Of a stretch of DNA of 64,000 nucleotides, positions 18,353-27,086 are shown in pieces. Below the pieces are notes generated by a model that was not told the origin of the DNA, made no database searches, and saw only the letters and a list, made by a program, of their open reading frames with translations. The position numbers and the translations under genes were made by a program. The stretch is from Flavobacterium panacagri (GTDB lineage Bacteria > Bacteroidota > Bacteroidia > Flavobacteriales > Flavobacteriaceae). Location: the NCBI RefSeq assembly GCF_030378165.1, contig NZ_CP119766.1, positions 744,001 to 808,000 on the forward strand. The letters are read 5' to 3'. Position 1 is the first letter of the stretch; each line of letters starts with the position of its first letter.

Positions 18353-19108
18353 TTAAATACTTTTCTTGACAATCGTCGAAGAAGCCTGTGCGGTACTCAT
18401 TACGACTAAATCTGCAATATTTACATGATAAGGTCTTGAAATCACAAAATGAATAATATCGGCAATATCTTCTGCCTGCAGCGGATCAAATCCTTTATAG
18501 ACATTTGAAGCTCTTTCGGCATCGCCTTTAAAACGAACTTCGCTAAACTCGGTCGCAACCATCCCGGGATGAATACCGCCAACCCTAATTCCGAATGGAT
18601 TTAAATCGATTCGCATTCCAGCTGTAATGGCATCAACTGCATGTTTAGAACCACAATACACATTTCCGTTTGGATAAACTTCTTTAGCGGCTGTTGAACC
18701 AATATTGATAATATGTCCAGATTGTCTCTCCACCATCTGCGGAATTATCGCTTTTGAAACATATAAAAGTCCTTTTACATTAATATCAATCATGGCGTCC
18801 CAATCATCTAAATCTCCATTTTGAATGGGATCTAAACCGTGGGCATTTCCGGCATTATTAATTAAAACGTCGATTGTTGAAAAATCATTTGGTAAAGAAC
18901 CAATCTTCTCTAAAACATCTTCTTTATCACGAACATCAAAAGCAAGGGAATAAACTTCTGTAAAAGCCGAAAGTTCTTTTTCAAGTTCTTCTAAACGATC
19001 TTTACGTCTTCCGCAAAGAATCACTTTATAATTGTTTTTTGCCAGAATCTGGGCAGTTGCTTTTCCAATTCCGCTTGTGGCACCAGTAATTAAAACTGTT
19101 TTTTTCAT
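18353..19108 (-). CDS. Short-chain dehydrogenase/reductase (YdfG-like)
   Basis: This 251-residue NAD(P)-dependent oxidoreductase starts at the ATG at 19108, which puts VLITGATSGIGKATA at the N terminus; an upstream in-frame start would add seven residues. It has the cofactor motif TGATSGIG at residues 8-15, NNAGNAHG, the catalytic serine in INIGSTAA and YCGSKHAVD (Tyr about 151, Lys four residues later). The tail PGMVATEFSEVRF and the sequence overall resemble the YdfG group acting on 3-hydroxy acids such as serine. An Arg in CGRRKDRLEEL suggests NADP preference. The physiological substrate is unknown. Confidence 0.9.
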   Translation of the reverse strand: MKKTVLITGATSGIGKATAQILAKNNYKVILCGRRKDRLEELEKELSAFTEVYSLAFDVRDKEDVLEKIGSLPNDFSTIDVLINNAGNAHGLDPIQNGDLDDWDAMIDINVKGLLYVSKAIIPQMVERQSGHIINIGSTAAKEVYPNGNVYCGSKHAVDAITAGMRIDLNPFGIRVGGIHPGMVATEFSEVRFKGDAERASNVYKGFDPLQAEDIADIIHFVISRPYHVNIADLVVMSTAQASSTIVKKSI

Positions 19109-19124
19109 TTTAAATATTTTGTTT

Positions 19125-19253
19125 AACACATAGAAACATAGATATACTTTGCTTAAAAAGGCATTTCATTTGCATAAATTCACATAGCTATGTGTAAGTG
19201 AAACGCTAAATTCATCTTTTTAAAAATATAAAAAATCTATGTTTCTATGTGTT
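19125..19253. repeat. Intergenic inverted repeat, 19-bp arms
   Basis: Perfect 19-bp inverted arms at 19125-19143 and 19235-19253 (core ACACATAGAAACATAGA) enclose 91 bp with a second small palindrome, CACATAGCTATGTG. It looks like a small non-coding mobile or REP-like element inserted upstream of the SDR gene. Confidence 0.6.
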
Positions 19254-19306
19254 TATTTTTTTGCACTCTAACTGAATACTAAAAACTGTAAACTGAACAC
19301 TAAAAA

Positions 19307-20182
19307 TTAAGGCACATCGTCGCCCATACTTTCTGTCCAGATCGCAAACCAGTCTTCGGTATCCATATCCAATTCAATTGCTTTTGACAAAGATTGAATT
19401 CTGGCAATATTTACAGTTCCAGCTATCGGAATTACCTTTGCCGGATGTTTTAAAATCCATGACAATAAAAGCGTATCTGCACCTAAATGATATTTCTCTA
19501 ATAAAGTGGAGAACAGTTTTTTCAAACGGCGAGTTTGTTTTGTGTCTTCTCTAAAAACAGTTCCAAGCGGATTCCATGATAAAGGACGAATTCCGTTAGT
19601 CTGCATATAATCTAAACTTCCGTCAGTCATAGCTTCGTAGTGTGTTGCTGAAAACTGTACTTGATTATAGCTTACTTCTGTTTTTTGGCGAATTAATTCA
19701 GTTTGTGAACTTGTAAAATTTGAAAGTCCGAAATCAATAATTTTACCTTCTCCTTTTAATTTCTCAACTGCTTCAGCGATTTCATCAGCCTGCATTAACG
19801 GACTTGGTCTGTGCAGTAAAAAAACATCTACATAATCAGTCTTTAAATTTTTCAAAGATCCTTCAACCGACTTAATAATATAGTCTTTAGAATAATCGTA
19901 ATGTTTGATTTTGTTTTCAGGGCGTTTATCGGCAATCATCTGAATACCGCACTTTGTAATTAATTGTAATTTTTCACGATCTATCTTACTAGCGTGAAAG
20001 GCTTTTCCAAAATCGGCTTCGGTCGTATACGAACCGTAAATATCCGCGTGATCAAAAGTCGTAATTTTGTTTTCGATACTCACTTGTATCATGTTTTCCA
20101 TTTCTTTGGTTGTAAGGTTTTTATCCCAAACTCCCCAATTCATAGTGCCTGAAATTATAGGCGATAAGACTGTTTTGCTCAT
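19307..20182 (-). CDS. Aldo/keto reductase (YdhF-like)
   Basis: This is a 291-residue NADPH-dependent aldo/keto reductase with a TIM barrel. The catalytic tetrad is visible: Asp and Tyr in FDHADIYGSY, Lys in LITKCGI and His in DVFLLHRPSP. It resembles the E. coli YdhF subgroup, with the C-terminal cofactor region IPIAGTVNIARI. The substrate is unknown. It is divergent from moxR, with a 212-bp AT-rich region between them in which I see no strong operator. The ATG at 20182 is directly upstream of the conserved LSPIISGTMNWG segment. Confidence 0.9.
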   Translation of the reverse strand: MSKTVLSPIISGTMNWGVWDKNLTTKEMENMIQVSIENKITTFDHADIYGSYTTEADFGKAFHASKIDREKLQLITKCGIQMIADKRPENKIKHYDYSKDYIIKSVEGSLKNLKTDYVDVFLLHRPSPLMQADEIAEAVEKLKGEGKIIDFGLSNFTSSQTELIRQKTEVSYNQVQFSATHYEAMTDGSLDYMQTNGIRPLSWNPLGTVFREDTKQTRRLKKLFSTLLEKYHLGADTLLLSWILKHPAKVIPIAGTVNIARIQSLSKAIELDMDTEDWFAIWTESMGDDVP

Positions 20183-20394
20183 AATAGTTATGCGTTATTT
20201 TTGGTAATAATTATGCTTTAATAAAACATAATCATCAAAGTTCTTAAAAATATAAAAATAGATTCACAATTAGTCCTTAAAATTAGGTGTTTGGTCGAAG
20301 TTTTAACCATTCTTTAACATCTTACTTATTAAAAAATATTCAATTTGCACTCTCAAAAATTAGGCGTTAAAATCAAGGTTTTAAAAATATTTAT

Positions 20395-21399
20395 ATGGAA
20401 GAAAATACAACGACTTTAGACATTAGAGCGATAAATGAAAAAATTGAAAGAGAAAGTGCTTTTATAGACCTTCTTACAATGGAAATGAACAAAGTTATTG
20501 TGGGTCAGAAACATATGGTCGAGCGTTTATTAATCGGATTGCTTGGACAAGGACATATTTTATTGGAAGGAGTTCCAGGTCTGGCAAAAACTTTGGCGAT
20601 TAATACGCTTTCACAAGCGGTTCAAGGTTCTTTCAGCCGTATCCAGTTTACGCCGGATTTATTACCTGCCGATGTTATCGGAACCATGATTTACAACATT
20701 AAAGCAAACGAATTCTCTATTAAAAAGGGACCAATTTTCGCCAATTTCGTACTTGCCGATGAGATTAACCGTGCTCCTGCTAAGGTTCAGTCAGCACTTT
20801 TAGAGGCGATGCAGGAAAAACAAGTTACAATTGGCGACACTACTTTTAAATTAGATCGTCCATTTTTAGTATTGGCAACTCAAAACCCAGTTGAACAAGA
20901 AGGTACTTATGCACTTCCTGAAGCACAGGTTGACCGTTTCATGCTAAAAACTGTAATTGATTATCCAAAAATTGACGAAGAGCGTTTTGTAATTCGCCAA
21001 AACTTAAAAGGATCTTACGAAAAAGTAAATCCGGTAGTTTCTGTAGATCAAATTTTACGTGCGCAAGAAGCCGTTCGTGAAGTTTACATGGACGAAAAAA
21101 TTGAAAAATACATCCTAGATATTATTTTCGCTACGCGTTACCCAGAAAAATACAAATTAGCCGATTTAAAACCGCTTATCAGTTTTGGAGCTTCTCCTCG
21201 TGGAAGTATTAACTTGGCTAATGCTGCAAAATGTTATGCTTTCATCAAACGTCGTGGTTATGTAATTCCAGAAGACGTTCGTGCCGTTGTTCACGATGTG
21301 TTACGTCACAGAGTTGGAATCACTTACGAAGCAGAAGCAGAAAACATTACTTCTGTAGACATTATCAACAAAATCGTTAACGAGATTGAGGTACCTTAA
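20395..21399 (+). CDS. MoxR-family AAA+ ATPase
   Basis: This is a 334-residue AAA+ ATPase of the MoxR family, which acts as a chaperone for VWA-domain proteins. Walker A is GVPGLAKT at residues 59-66. Walker B is ADEINRAPAKVQSALLEAM, and sensor 1 and the arginine region are ATQNPVEQEGTYALPEAQVD. It is the first gene of a roughly 9.3-kb plus-strand cluster that continues with DUF58 and the Bat proteins, the classic context for aerotolerance or stress operons first studied in Bacteroides fragilis. A 138-bp gap rich in CTGAACACT motifs separates it from the DUF58 gene. Confidence 0.95.
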   Translation: MEENTTTLDIRAINEKIERESAFIDLLTMEMNKVIVGQKHMVERLLIGLLGQGHILLEGVPGLAKTLAINTLSQAVQGSFSRIQFTPDLLPADVIGTMIYNIKANEFSIKKGPIFANFVLADEINRAPAKVQSALLEAMQEKQVTIGDTTFKLDRPFLVLATQNPVEQEGTYALPEAQVDRFMLKTVIDYPKIDEERFVIRQNLKGSYEKVNPVVSVDQILRAQEAVREVYMDEKIEKYILDIIFATRYPEKYKLADLKPLISFGASPRGSINLANAAKCYAFIKRRGYVIPEDVRAVVHDVLRHRVGITYEAEAENITSVDIINKIVNEIEVP

Positions 21400-21410
21400 A
21401 AAAAGTGCTC

Positions 21411-21530
21411 AGTGTTCAGGTTTTTAGTATTCAGTACAGACTGTTAACTAAATCTCTGAACACTAATAAAGACAGAAAGACTTTTAGAATTTGAACTTAC
21501 TGAACACTTTCTAACTGATCACTGAACACT
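21411..21530. repeat. Cluster of CTGAACACT motifs
   Basis: The intergenic stretch holds AGTGTTCAG at 21411-21419 and three copies of its complement CTGAACACT at 21456, 21500 and 21522. Another copy lies at 19293. This is a recurrent filler motif; a regulatory role is not shown. Confidence 0.5.
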
Positions 21531-21537
21531 AAAAAAA

Positions 21538-22401
21538 ATGGATACAAAAGAGCTTTTAAAAAAAGTACGGAAAATAGAAATCAAAACGAAAAGACTGAGT
21601 AATCATATCTTTTCGGGAGAATACCACTCTTCATTTAAAGGACGAGGAATGACGTTTAGCGAGGTGCGTCAATACCAATACGGAGATGATATTCGTAACA
21701 TCGATTGGAATGTAACCGCACGCTACAACGAAGCTCACGTTAAAGTATTTGAAGAAGAACGCGAATTAACCATGGTTTTAATGGTTGATATTTCGGGTTC
21801 GGAATCTTTTGGTTCTAAAAATCAATTTAAAAAAGACATCGTAACCGAAATTGCGGCAACGATGGCTTTTTCGGCTACACAAAACAATGACAAAATTGGT
21901 TTAATCTTATTTTCTGATACTGTAGAATTATATATTCCGCCCAAAAAAGGACGTTCGCATGTACTTAGAATTATTCGTGAATTGATCGAATTTGAACCAA
22001 AGAGTCATAAAACCGACATTGCTCAGGCTTTGAAATTTTTATCCGGAACACAGAAAAAGAAAGCGATCATTTTTATGATTTCCGATTTTATGTCTGATTC
22101 TTACGAGCATACTTTAAAAATAGCTTCTAAAAAACACGACATCACAGGTGTTCGAGTATACGATATCCGCGAAGAAAAAATTCCGAATTTAGGAATGGTA
22201 ACGATGCTGGATGCGGAGACTGGAAAATTACAATTGGTTGATACAGGTTCAAAAGCAGTTCGTATGAATTATGAGAAACATTATCAGGAAAAATTGAATT
22301 ATTTTAAAGATACCTTCCGTAAATCTGGAGCAGGAATTGTCAACACCAGAGTTGACGAAAATTACGTAACTAAACTATTAGGCTATTTCAAATCACGATA
22401 A
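21538..22401 (+). CDS. DUF58 domain protein (VWA-like)
   Basis: This is a 287-residue cytoplasmic DUF58 protein. The signature region is FKGRGMTFSEVRQYQYGDD followed by IRNIDWNVTARYNEAHVKVF, and a MIDAS-like DISGSESFG sits near residues 84-92, indicating a VWA-type fold that binds a metal ion. DUF58 genes nearly always follow moxR, and the pair is thought to assemble or activate a metal-dependent complex. Here it lies between moxR and the membrane components of the Bat cluster. The start is ATG at 21538. Confidence 0.92.
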   Translation: MDTKELLKKVRKIEIKTKRLSNHIFSGEYHSSFKGRGMTFSEVRQYQYGDDIRNIDWNVTARYNEAHVKVFEEERELTMVLMVDISGSESFGSKNQFKKDIVTEIAATMAFSATQNNDKIGLILFSDTVELYIPPKKGRSHVLRIIRELIEFEPKSHKTDIAQALKFLSGTQKKKAIIFMISDFMSDSYEHTLKIASKKHDITGVRVYDIREEKIPNLGMVTMLDAETGKLQLVDTGSKAVRMNYEKHYQEKLNYFKDTFRKSGAGIVNTRVDENYVTKLLGYFKSR

Positions 22402-22465
22402 AAATCTGGCAATTTTGATTAACAAATCAAAAATCGTTAATCTAAAATCAACAATCGTTACTCAA

Positions 22466-24100
22466 ATGAAATTTAAACTTTATATATATTTATTGTTCTT
22501 TTCTACTATGATTTTTGCGCAGCAAAAACCAGTAGAAACCAGCATTGATACTACAAAAAACAAAATTGGTGCAGAGTTTAAACTGACACTTAAAACTGTC
22601 GTAAGCTCAAAATCAAAAGTTGAATTTCCGAAACTTAAAAATATTGGGCCACTAGAAGTTATTCAATCTTATCCTGTTGATACGGTTAAGAAAGATGACA
22701 CTTATGAGCTAGTTAAAAAATATGGTTTAACACAGTTTGATTCTGGTCGTTACACGATTCCAAGTGTTAAGATTTTAATTGATAAAAAACCTTTTTATTC
22801 TGATTCTCTTAAAGTTGAAGTGGCTAATGTAAAAGTGGACACTTTACAGCAAAAAATGTATGATATCAAAGATATTTCTTCTGTAGATGAAGGAATGGGA
22901 ACTTGGTGGATTTACGTTTTAATTGTTTTAGTTATTATCGGAATTGGGGCTTTTGTTTATTGGTATGTTAAAAAACGTCAGCTGAAAAAGATTGAAGAAG
23001 AAGTTTATAAAACTCCTATTGAAAAAGCGACAAGTTTATTAAACAACCTTGAGAAAAAAGAATTAGTTCAAAAAGGAGAAATCAAAGAATATTATAGTGA
23101 ATTAACCGATATCGCCAGAAATTATATCGAAGAAGCAATCCATATTCCAGCAATGGAAAGCACTACTTCTGAATTGATTCAAGCAATCAGAACGGCATCG
23201 ACTCAAAAGAAAATGACTTTGACGCCTGAAACGGTTGAGAATTTAGAACGCGTTTTACGTCAGGCCGATTTGGTAAAATTTGCTAAATCTAAACCTCTTG
23301 ATTTTGAAATTACTGATGATAGAAATAAAATTCAAAAAGTAATTTTAACGTTGGATAATGCTATCCCAACAGAAGTCCCTGAAGATATTGAAGATCAATT
23401 ATTAAACGAAGCGCAAAGACAAAAACAAATTCAGGCACAGCTTCGCAAAAAAAGAAATGCACGAATTGGTTATTCGGTTGCAGCTGTAATCTTATTGTTG
23501 TTTGTAACTACAACTTATTTTATCGTTACTAAAGGCTTCAATTATGTAAAAGACAATTTAATTGGTCATCCTTCTAAAGAATTATTAGAAGGAGAATGGG
23601 TAAAAAGCGCCTATGGAAGTCCAGCTGTTCTGATTGAAACTCCGAAAGTTTTAAAAAGAATGGATACTGAAAAAGTACTTCCAAAAGAAACGATGGCGTT
23701 AATTAAAGAAATGCAGCTATTTGTTTATGGAAGCATGATTGACAATTTCTATGTAACCGTTTCTACTGCCAAATTTAAACAGCCAACTGATATCGATTTG
23801 GCAAAAGCCCTTGAAGGATCTTTAAAAGTAATGGAAGCTCAGGGTGCTCAAAATATTATTGTAAAACAAGAAGATTTCCAAACAAACGAAGGCATTCAGG
23901 GAGTTAAAGGTTATGGAACAATGTCTATTCTAAATCCGGCAACTAAAACAAGTACTAAAGCATATTATGAATTGTTACTTTTCAAACAAGATCAAGGTTT
24001 ACAGCAAATCCTGATTTTACATGAAGAAGGCGATACTTATGCAAACGAGATTACCACTCGAATCTTAAATTCTGTTGAACTTCAAAGAGCAAACAACTAA
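22466..24100 (+). CDS. Bat-cluster membrane protein with two TM segments (DUF4381/BatD-like)
   Basis: The chosen start at 22466 gives the signal peptide MKFKLYIYLLFFSTMIFAQ and a product of 544 residues; the upstream frame start would add 17 residues before it. A periplasmic beta-rich domain of about 120 residues (IGAEFKLTLKTVVSSKSK, FDSGRYTIPSVKIL) resembles the N terminus of BatD-like proteins. Next come a TM segment (WWIYVLIVLVIIGIGAFVYW), a helical cytoplasmic region and a second TM near IGYSVAAVILLLFVTTTYF. The C-terminal domain is unrecognised. It overlaps batA by one base. It is probably a component of the MoxR/Bat complex; no catalytic function is assigned. Confidence 0.8.
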   Translation: MKFKLYIYLLFFSTMIFAQQKPVETSIDTTKNKIGAEFKLTLKTVVSSKSKVEFPKLKNIGPLEVIQSYPVDTVKKDDTYELVKKYGLTQFDSGRYTIPSVKILIDKKPFYSDSLKVEVANVKVDTLQQKMYDIKDISSVDEGMGTWWIYVLIVLVIIGIGAFVYWYVKKRQLKKIEEEVYKTPIEKATSLLNNLEKKELVQKGEIKEYYSELTDIARNYIEEAIHIPAMESTTSELIQAIRTASTQKKMTLTPETVENLERVLRQADLVKFAKSKPLDFEITDDRNKIQKVILTLDNAIPTEVPEDIEDQLLNEAQRQKQIQAQLRKKRNARIGYSVAAVILLLFVTTTYFIVTKGFNYVKDNLIGHPSKELLEGEWVKSAYGSPAVLIETPKVLKRMDTEKVLPKETMALIKEMQLFVYGSMIDNFYVTVSTAKFKQPTDIDLAKALEGSLKVMEAQGAQNIIVKQEDFQTNEGIQGVKGYGTMSILNPATKTSTKAYYELLLFKQDQGLQQILILHEEGDTYANEITTRILNSVELQRANN

Positions 24101-25101
24101 TGGGCAATTTCAGTTTTTTAAATCCAGAGTTTCTTTGGTTGTTTATATTAATTCCGATTGCGATAATCTGGTTTTTATTGAAACGCAACCAGCAGTCGGC
24201 TACCTTAAAAATGAGTTCGACGGCAGGATTCCAAAACAGCGAATCTTTATTGGTTAAATTAAGACCATGCTTGTATGTTTTCAGAATTTTAGCTTTAAGT
24301 TCGCTGATTATTGCATTGGCAAGACCAAGAACTGTAGACATCAGCAATCAGACTAAAACAACAAAGGGAATTGATATTGTTATGGCAATTGACGTTTCCG
24401 GATCTATGCTGGCAAAAGATTTAAAGCCAAACCGTATGGAAGCTTTAAAAAGAGTGGCAGCCGATTTCGTTGAAGAAAGACCAAACGACAGAATTGGATT
24501 GGTTTTATACGCTTCTGAAGCTTACACCAAAACTCCGGTTACCAGTGATAAAGCAATCATTCTAGAAGCTATAAAAGGCATTAAATACGACACCACTCTT
24601 CAAGACGGAACTGGAATTGGAATGGGATTGGCAACTGCTGTAAATCGTTTAAAAGACAGTAAAGCAAAAAGCCGCGTTATTATCTTACTGACTGATGGTG
24701 TCAACAACGCAGGGTTTATCGAACCAGAAACTGCAGCCGATATTGCAAAACAATATGGAATAAAAGTATACACAATTGGTCTTGGAACTAACGGAATGGC
24801 AGAATCGCCATACGCTTATGCACCAAACGGAGGTTTCTTATTCAAAATGCAGAAAGTAGAAATCGACGAAAAACTGATGAAAAATATTGCTCGTAAAACA
24901 GATGGAACCTATTTTAGAGCAACCAGCAACGATAAATTAGCAGAAATATACAACGCAATCAACAAATTAGAAACCACTGAAATTCAGGAATTGAAGTTCT
25001 ATGATTATGATGAAAAATACAGAGCTTTTGTTTTATTTGCAGGCTTTTTATTATTGCTTGAAGTGGGTTTAAGAAATACAGTTTACAGAAGCTTCATTTA
25101 A
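24100..25101 (+). CDS. batA: BatA-type VWA membrane protein
   Basis: This is a 333-residue inner-membrane protein. Two N-terminal TM segments (FLWLFILIPIAIIWFLL and YVFRILALSSLIIALA) precede a VWA domain with an intact MIDAS motif DVSGS (D98, S100, S102) and a later TDGVNN. A C-terminal TM follows (FVLFAGFLLLLEVGL). BatA and BatB form the VWA pair of the Bacteroides aerotolerance operon. The start codon overlaps the stop of the preceding gene (TAATG), indicating translational coupling. The role in oxidative or envelope stress is inferred from the family. Confidence 0.93.
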   Translation: MGNFSFLNPEFLWLFILIPIAIIWFLLKRNQQSATLKMSSTAGFQNSESLLVKLRPCLYVFRILALSSLIIALARPRTVDISNQTKTTKGIDIVMAIDVSGSMLAKDLKPNRMEALKRVAADFVEERPNDRIGLVLYASEAYTKTPVTSDKAIILEAIKGIKYDTTLQDGTGIGMGLATAVNRLKDSKAKSRVIILLTDGVNNAGFIEPETAADIAKQYGIKVYTIGLGTNGMAESPYAYAPNGGFLFKMQKVEIDEKLMKNIARKTDGTYFRATSNDKLAEIYNAINKLETTEIQELKFYDYDEKYRAFVLFAGFLLLLEVGLRNTVYRSFI

Positions 25102-25125
25102 TTTTAGATTAAAAAAATCTAAAAT
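25101..25125. repeat. ATTTTAGATT hairpin between batA and batB
   Basis: A 10-bp inverted repeat ATTTTAGATT / AATCTAAAAT with a 5-nt loop directly follows the batA stop. The same words recur at 9911-9945 and 22420-22460. It may damp read-through, or be intergenic filler. Confidence 0.45.
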
Positions 25126-25151
25126 CTAAATTCAGAAATCTAAAATTTAAA

Positions 25152-26186
25152 ATGGAATTAGACGAAAAAAAATATTTATATCTCTTACTACTTATCCCAA
25201 TTGTGGTGTGTATTTTCTTTTTCAACATGTATTGGAAAAGAAGAAAACAGCTGGAGTTTGGAGACTTGGAAATGGTAAAAAGATTGAGTCCTGAGAAATC
25301 AGTTTTTAAACCTGTTTTAAAAATTGTTGTAATTCTTTTGGCACTTACCTGCTTGATTATTGGTTTAGTAAATCCGAAAATTGGAACTAAAATGGAAACC
25401 GTAAAACGAGAAGGTATCGATATTGTTTTTGCGGTCGACGTTTCTAAAAGTATGCTTGCCGAAGATGTTGTCCCAAGTCGTTTAGAAAAGAGTAAACAAT
25501 TGGTTTCTCAGATTATAAACAATCTAGGAAGCGACCGAATCGGAATTGTGGCCTACGCAGGAAGTGCTTTCCCTGTTTTACCGATAACATCCGATTACAG
25601 TGTTGCCAAAATGTTTTTGCAAAGTATGAGTCCGGATATGGTTTCGTCACAAGGAACTTCTTTGGATGAAGCCATTCGATTATCAGCTACTTATTTTGAT
25701 GAAAAAAGCAAAACCAGCAAACTATTAATCCTAATTTCTGATGGAGAAGATCATTCTGAAGGTGCAACTGCTGCGGCAGAAGAAGCCAATAAAATAGGAA
25801 TGAAGATTATTACAATTGGTGTTGGAACAGAAAAAGGAGGAACGATTCCGTTAAAAGAAAATGGTGTTGTAAGAGGATATCAAAAAGATCAAAACGGACA
25901 AACTGTAACTACCAAATTAAATCAGGAAGGTTTAAAAACAATTGCCAAAGCAACTAAAGGGGGTTATGTTTATGGCGGAAGCACTAAAGAAGTTTTAGAA
26001 TATGTAAAAAACGCTTTGAACAACATTCAGAAAACTGAATTTGAAGCTACGCAAATGGCAGAATTTCAATCCCAGTTTCAATGGTTTATCGGATTTGCAT
26101 TTTTACTGCTTTTCCTTGATATTTTCTTATTGGAAAGAAAAACAAACTGGATCAAAGAGTTGGATTTATTTAATGAAAAGAAATAA
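25152..26186 (+). CDS. batB: BatB-type VWA membrane protein
   Basis: This 344-residue protein is a paralogue of BatA. It has an N-terminal TM (YLYLLLLIPIVVCIFFF), a second TM (VLKIVVILLALTCLIIGLV) and a VWA domain with MIDAS DVSKS (D96, S98, S100). DGEDHSEG follows, with a C-terminal TM (WFIGFAFLLLFLDIFLL). It lies 50 bp after batA and 39 bp before the batC start used here. BatA and BatB are thought to form a membrane-bound metal-dependent adhesion-type complex that the MoxR ATPase remodels. Confidence 0.93.
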   Translation: MELDEKKYLYLLLLIPIVVCIFFFNMYWKRRKQLEFGDLEMVKRLSPEKSVFKPVLKIVVILLALTCLIIGLVNPKIGTKMETVKREGIDIVFAVDVSKSMLAEDVVPSRLEKSKQLVSQIINNLGSDRIGIVAYAGSAFPVLPITSDYSVAKMFLQSMSPDMVSSQGTSLDEAIRLSATYFDEKSKTSKLLILISDGEDHSEGATAAAEEANKIGMKIITIGVGTEKGGTIPLKENGVVRGYQKDQNGQTVTTKLNQEGLKTIAKATKGGYVYGGSTKEVLEYVKNALNNIQKTEFEATQMAEFQSQFQWFIGFAFLLLFLDIFLLERKTNWIKELDLFNEKK

Positions 26187-26225
26187 ATGTTCAGAGTGAA
26201 ATTCAGAACAGAAAACAAAATTAGA

Positions 26226-26999
26226 ATGAAAAATTTACTTCTTTATATTTTACTAACGGTTTCTTTTGCGGTTTCTGCACAAGAGAAAGACAAATCATTG
26301 CCTGCAGCCAATGAAGAATATAAACAGAATAAATTTGTTGATGCTGAGGCAAACTATAGAATTTCGGAATCCAAATTTCCTAAAAGAGCAACAGCGCCAT
26401 ATAATTTAGGAAACACCATTTACAGACAAAATCAGATTTCGGAGGCGAAATACGCTTACGCGAAAGCAATAAAAAATGCCAAAACAAGACCTGAAAAACA
26501 TAAAGCTTTTCACAACCTTGGAAATACTTTCATGAAAGAGAAAGATTACACACAGGCAGTTGAAGCTTACAAACAAGCCTTACGTAATGATCCAACAGAT
26601 GAGGAAACACGTTACAATTATGCTTACGCCAAACAAAAACTAAAAGAAAATCCGCCGAAAAACGACAACAAAGACAAAGACAAAAATAAGGATAAGGACA
26701 AAGACAAGGATAAAAACAAAGATAAAGACAAGGACAAAAATAAAGATCAGAACAAAGACAAGGATAAAAAAGACGACAAAGGCGATAAGGACAAAGACAA
26801 AAAAGATGGTAAAAATGACCCTAAGAAAGACGACAAGTCTGACAACCAGGGACAGCCAAAACCACAGCCAGGCGGAATATCTAAAGAGCGAGTTCAGAAT
26901 TTATTAGATGCGGTAAACAACGAAGAAAAGAAAATTCAGGATAAAGTTAACGCTCAAAAAGTAAAAGGAAACCCTAAGAAAACAGAAAAAGACTGGTAA
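26226..26999 (+). CDS. batC: BatC-type TPR protein with Lys/Asp repeat tract
   Basis: The start is placed at the ATG at 26226, where the signal peptide MKNLLLYILLTVSFAVSAQ begins; the longer frame would put 13 residues in front. The product is 257 residues. TPR motifs occupy about residues 20-135 (APYNLGNTIYRQNQISEAKY, KAFHNLGNTFMKEKDYTQAV). They are followed by a low-complexity run of KDKDKNKD units to about residue 215 and a short conserved tail KERVQNLLDAVNNEEKKIQD. TPR proteins of Bat clusters probably scaffold the complex in the periplasm. The repeat tract (26655-26830) is likely to vary in length between strains. Confidence 0.88.
   Translation: MKNLLLYILLTVSFAVSAQEKDKSLPAANEEYKQNKFVDAEANYRISESKFPKRATAPYNLGNTIYRQNQISEAKYAYAKAIKNAKTRPEKHKAFHNLGNTFMKEKDYTQAVEAYKQALRNDPTDEETRYNYAYAKQKLKENPPKNDNKDKDKNKDKDKDKDKNKDKDKDKNKDQNKDKDKKDDKGDKDKDKKDGKNDPKKDDKSDNQGQPKPQPGGISKERVQNLLDAVNNEEKKIQDKVNAQKVKGNPKKTEKDW
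26655..26830 (+). repeat. In-frame Lys/Asp hexanucleotide-like repeat tract in batC
   Basis: Codons for Lys and Asp/Asn alternate (GACAAA, GATAAG, AACAAA) with a 6-bp period. Synonymous variation between units means slippage is partly damped. It encodes the charged linker of BatC. Confidence 0.8.
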
Positions 27000-27011
27000 A
27001 ATAAGTTGAAT

Positions 27012-27050
27012 CGTTTAATCGTTTTATGTGTATTACAAAACGGTTAAACG
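27012..27050. repeat. Stem-loop between batC and batD
   Basis: Inverted arms of 14 bp with one mismatch (27012-27025 and 27037-27050, CGTTTAATCGTTTT type) enclose an 11-nt loop. No clean T run follows, so it may be a partial attenuator or RNA-stability element within the operon. Confidence 0.45.
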
Positions 27051-27086
27051 ATTAAACAGTTAAACAAACAACGACTAAAACAAGTA

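Noticed and set aside
26655..26830. CRISPR or tandem DNA repeat
   Set aside because: It is a coding Lys/Asp tract inside batC with an uninterrupted frame.
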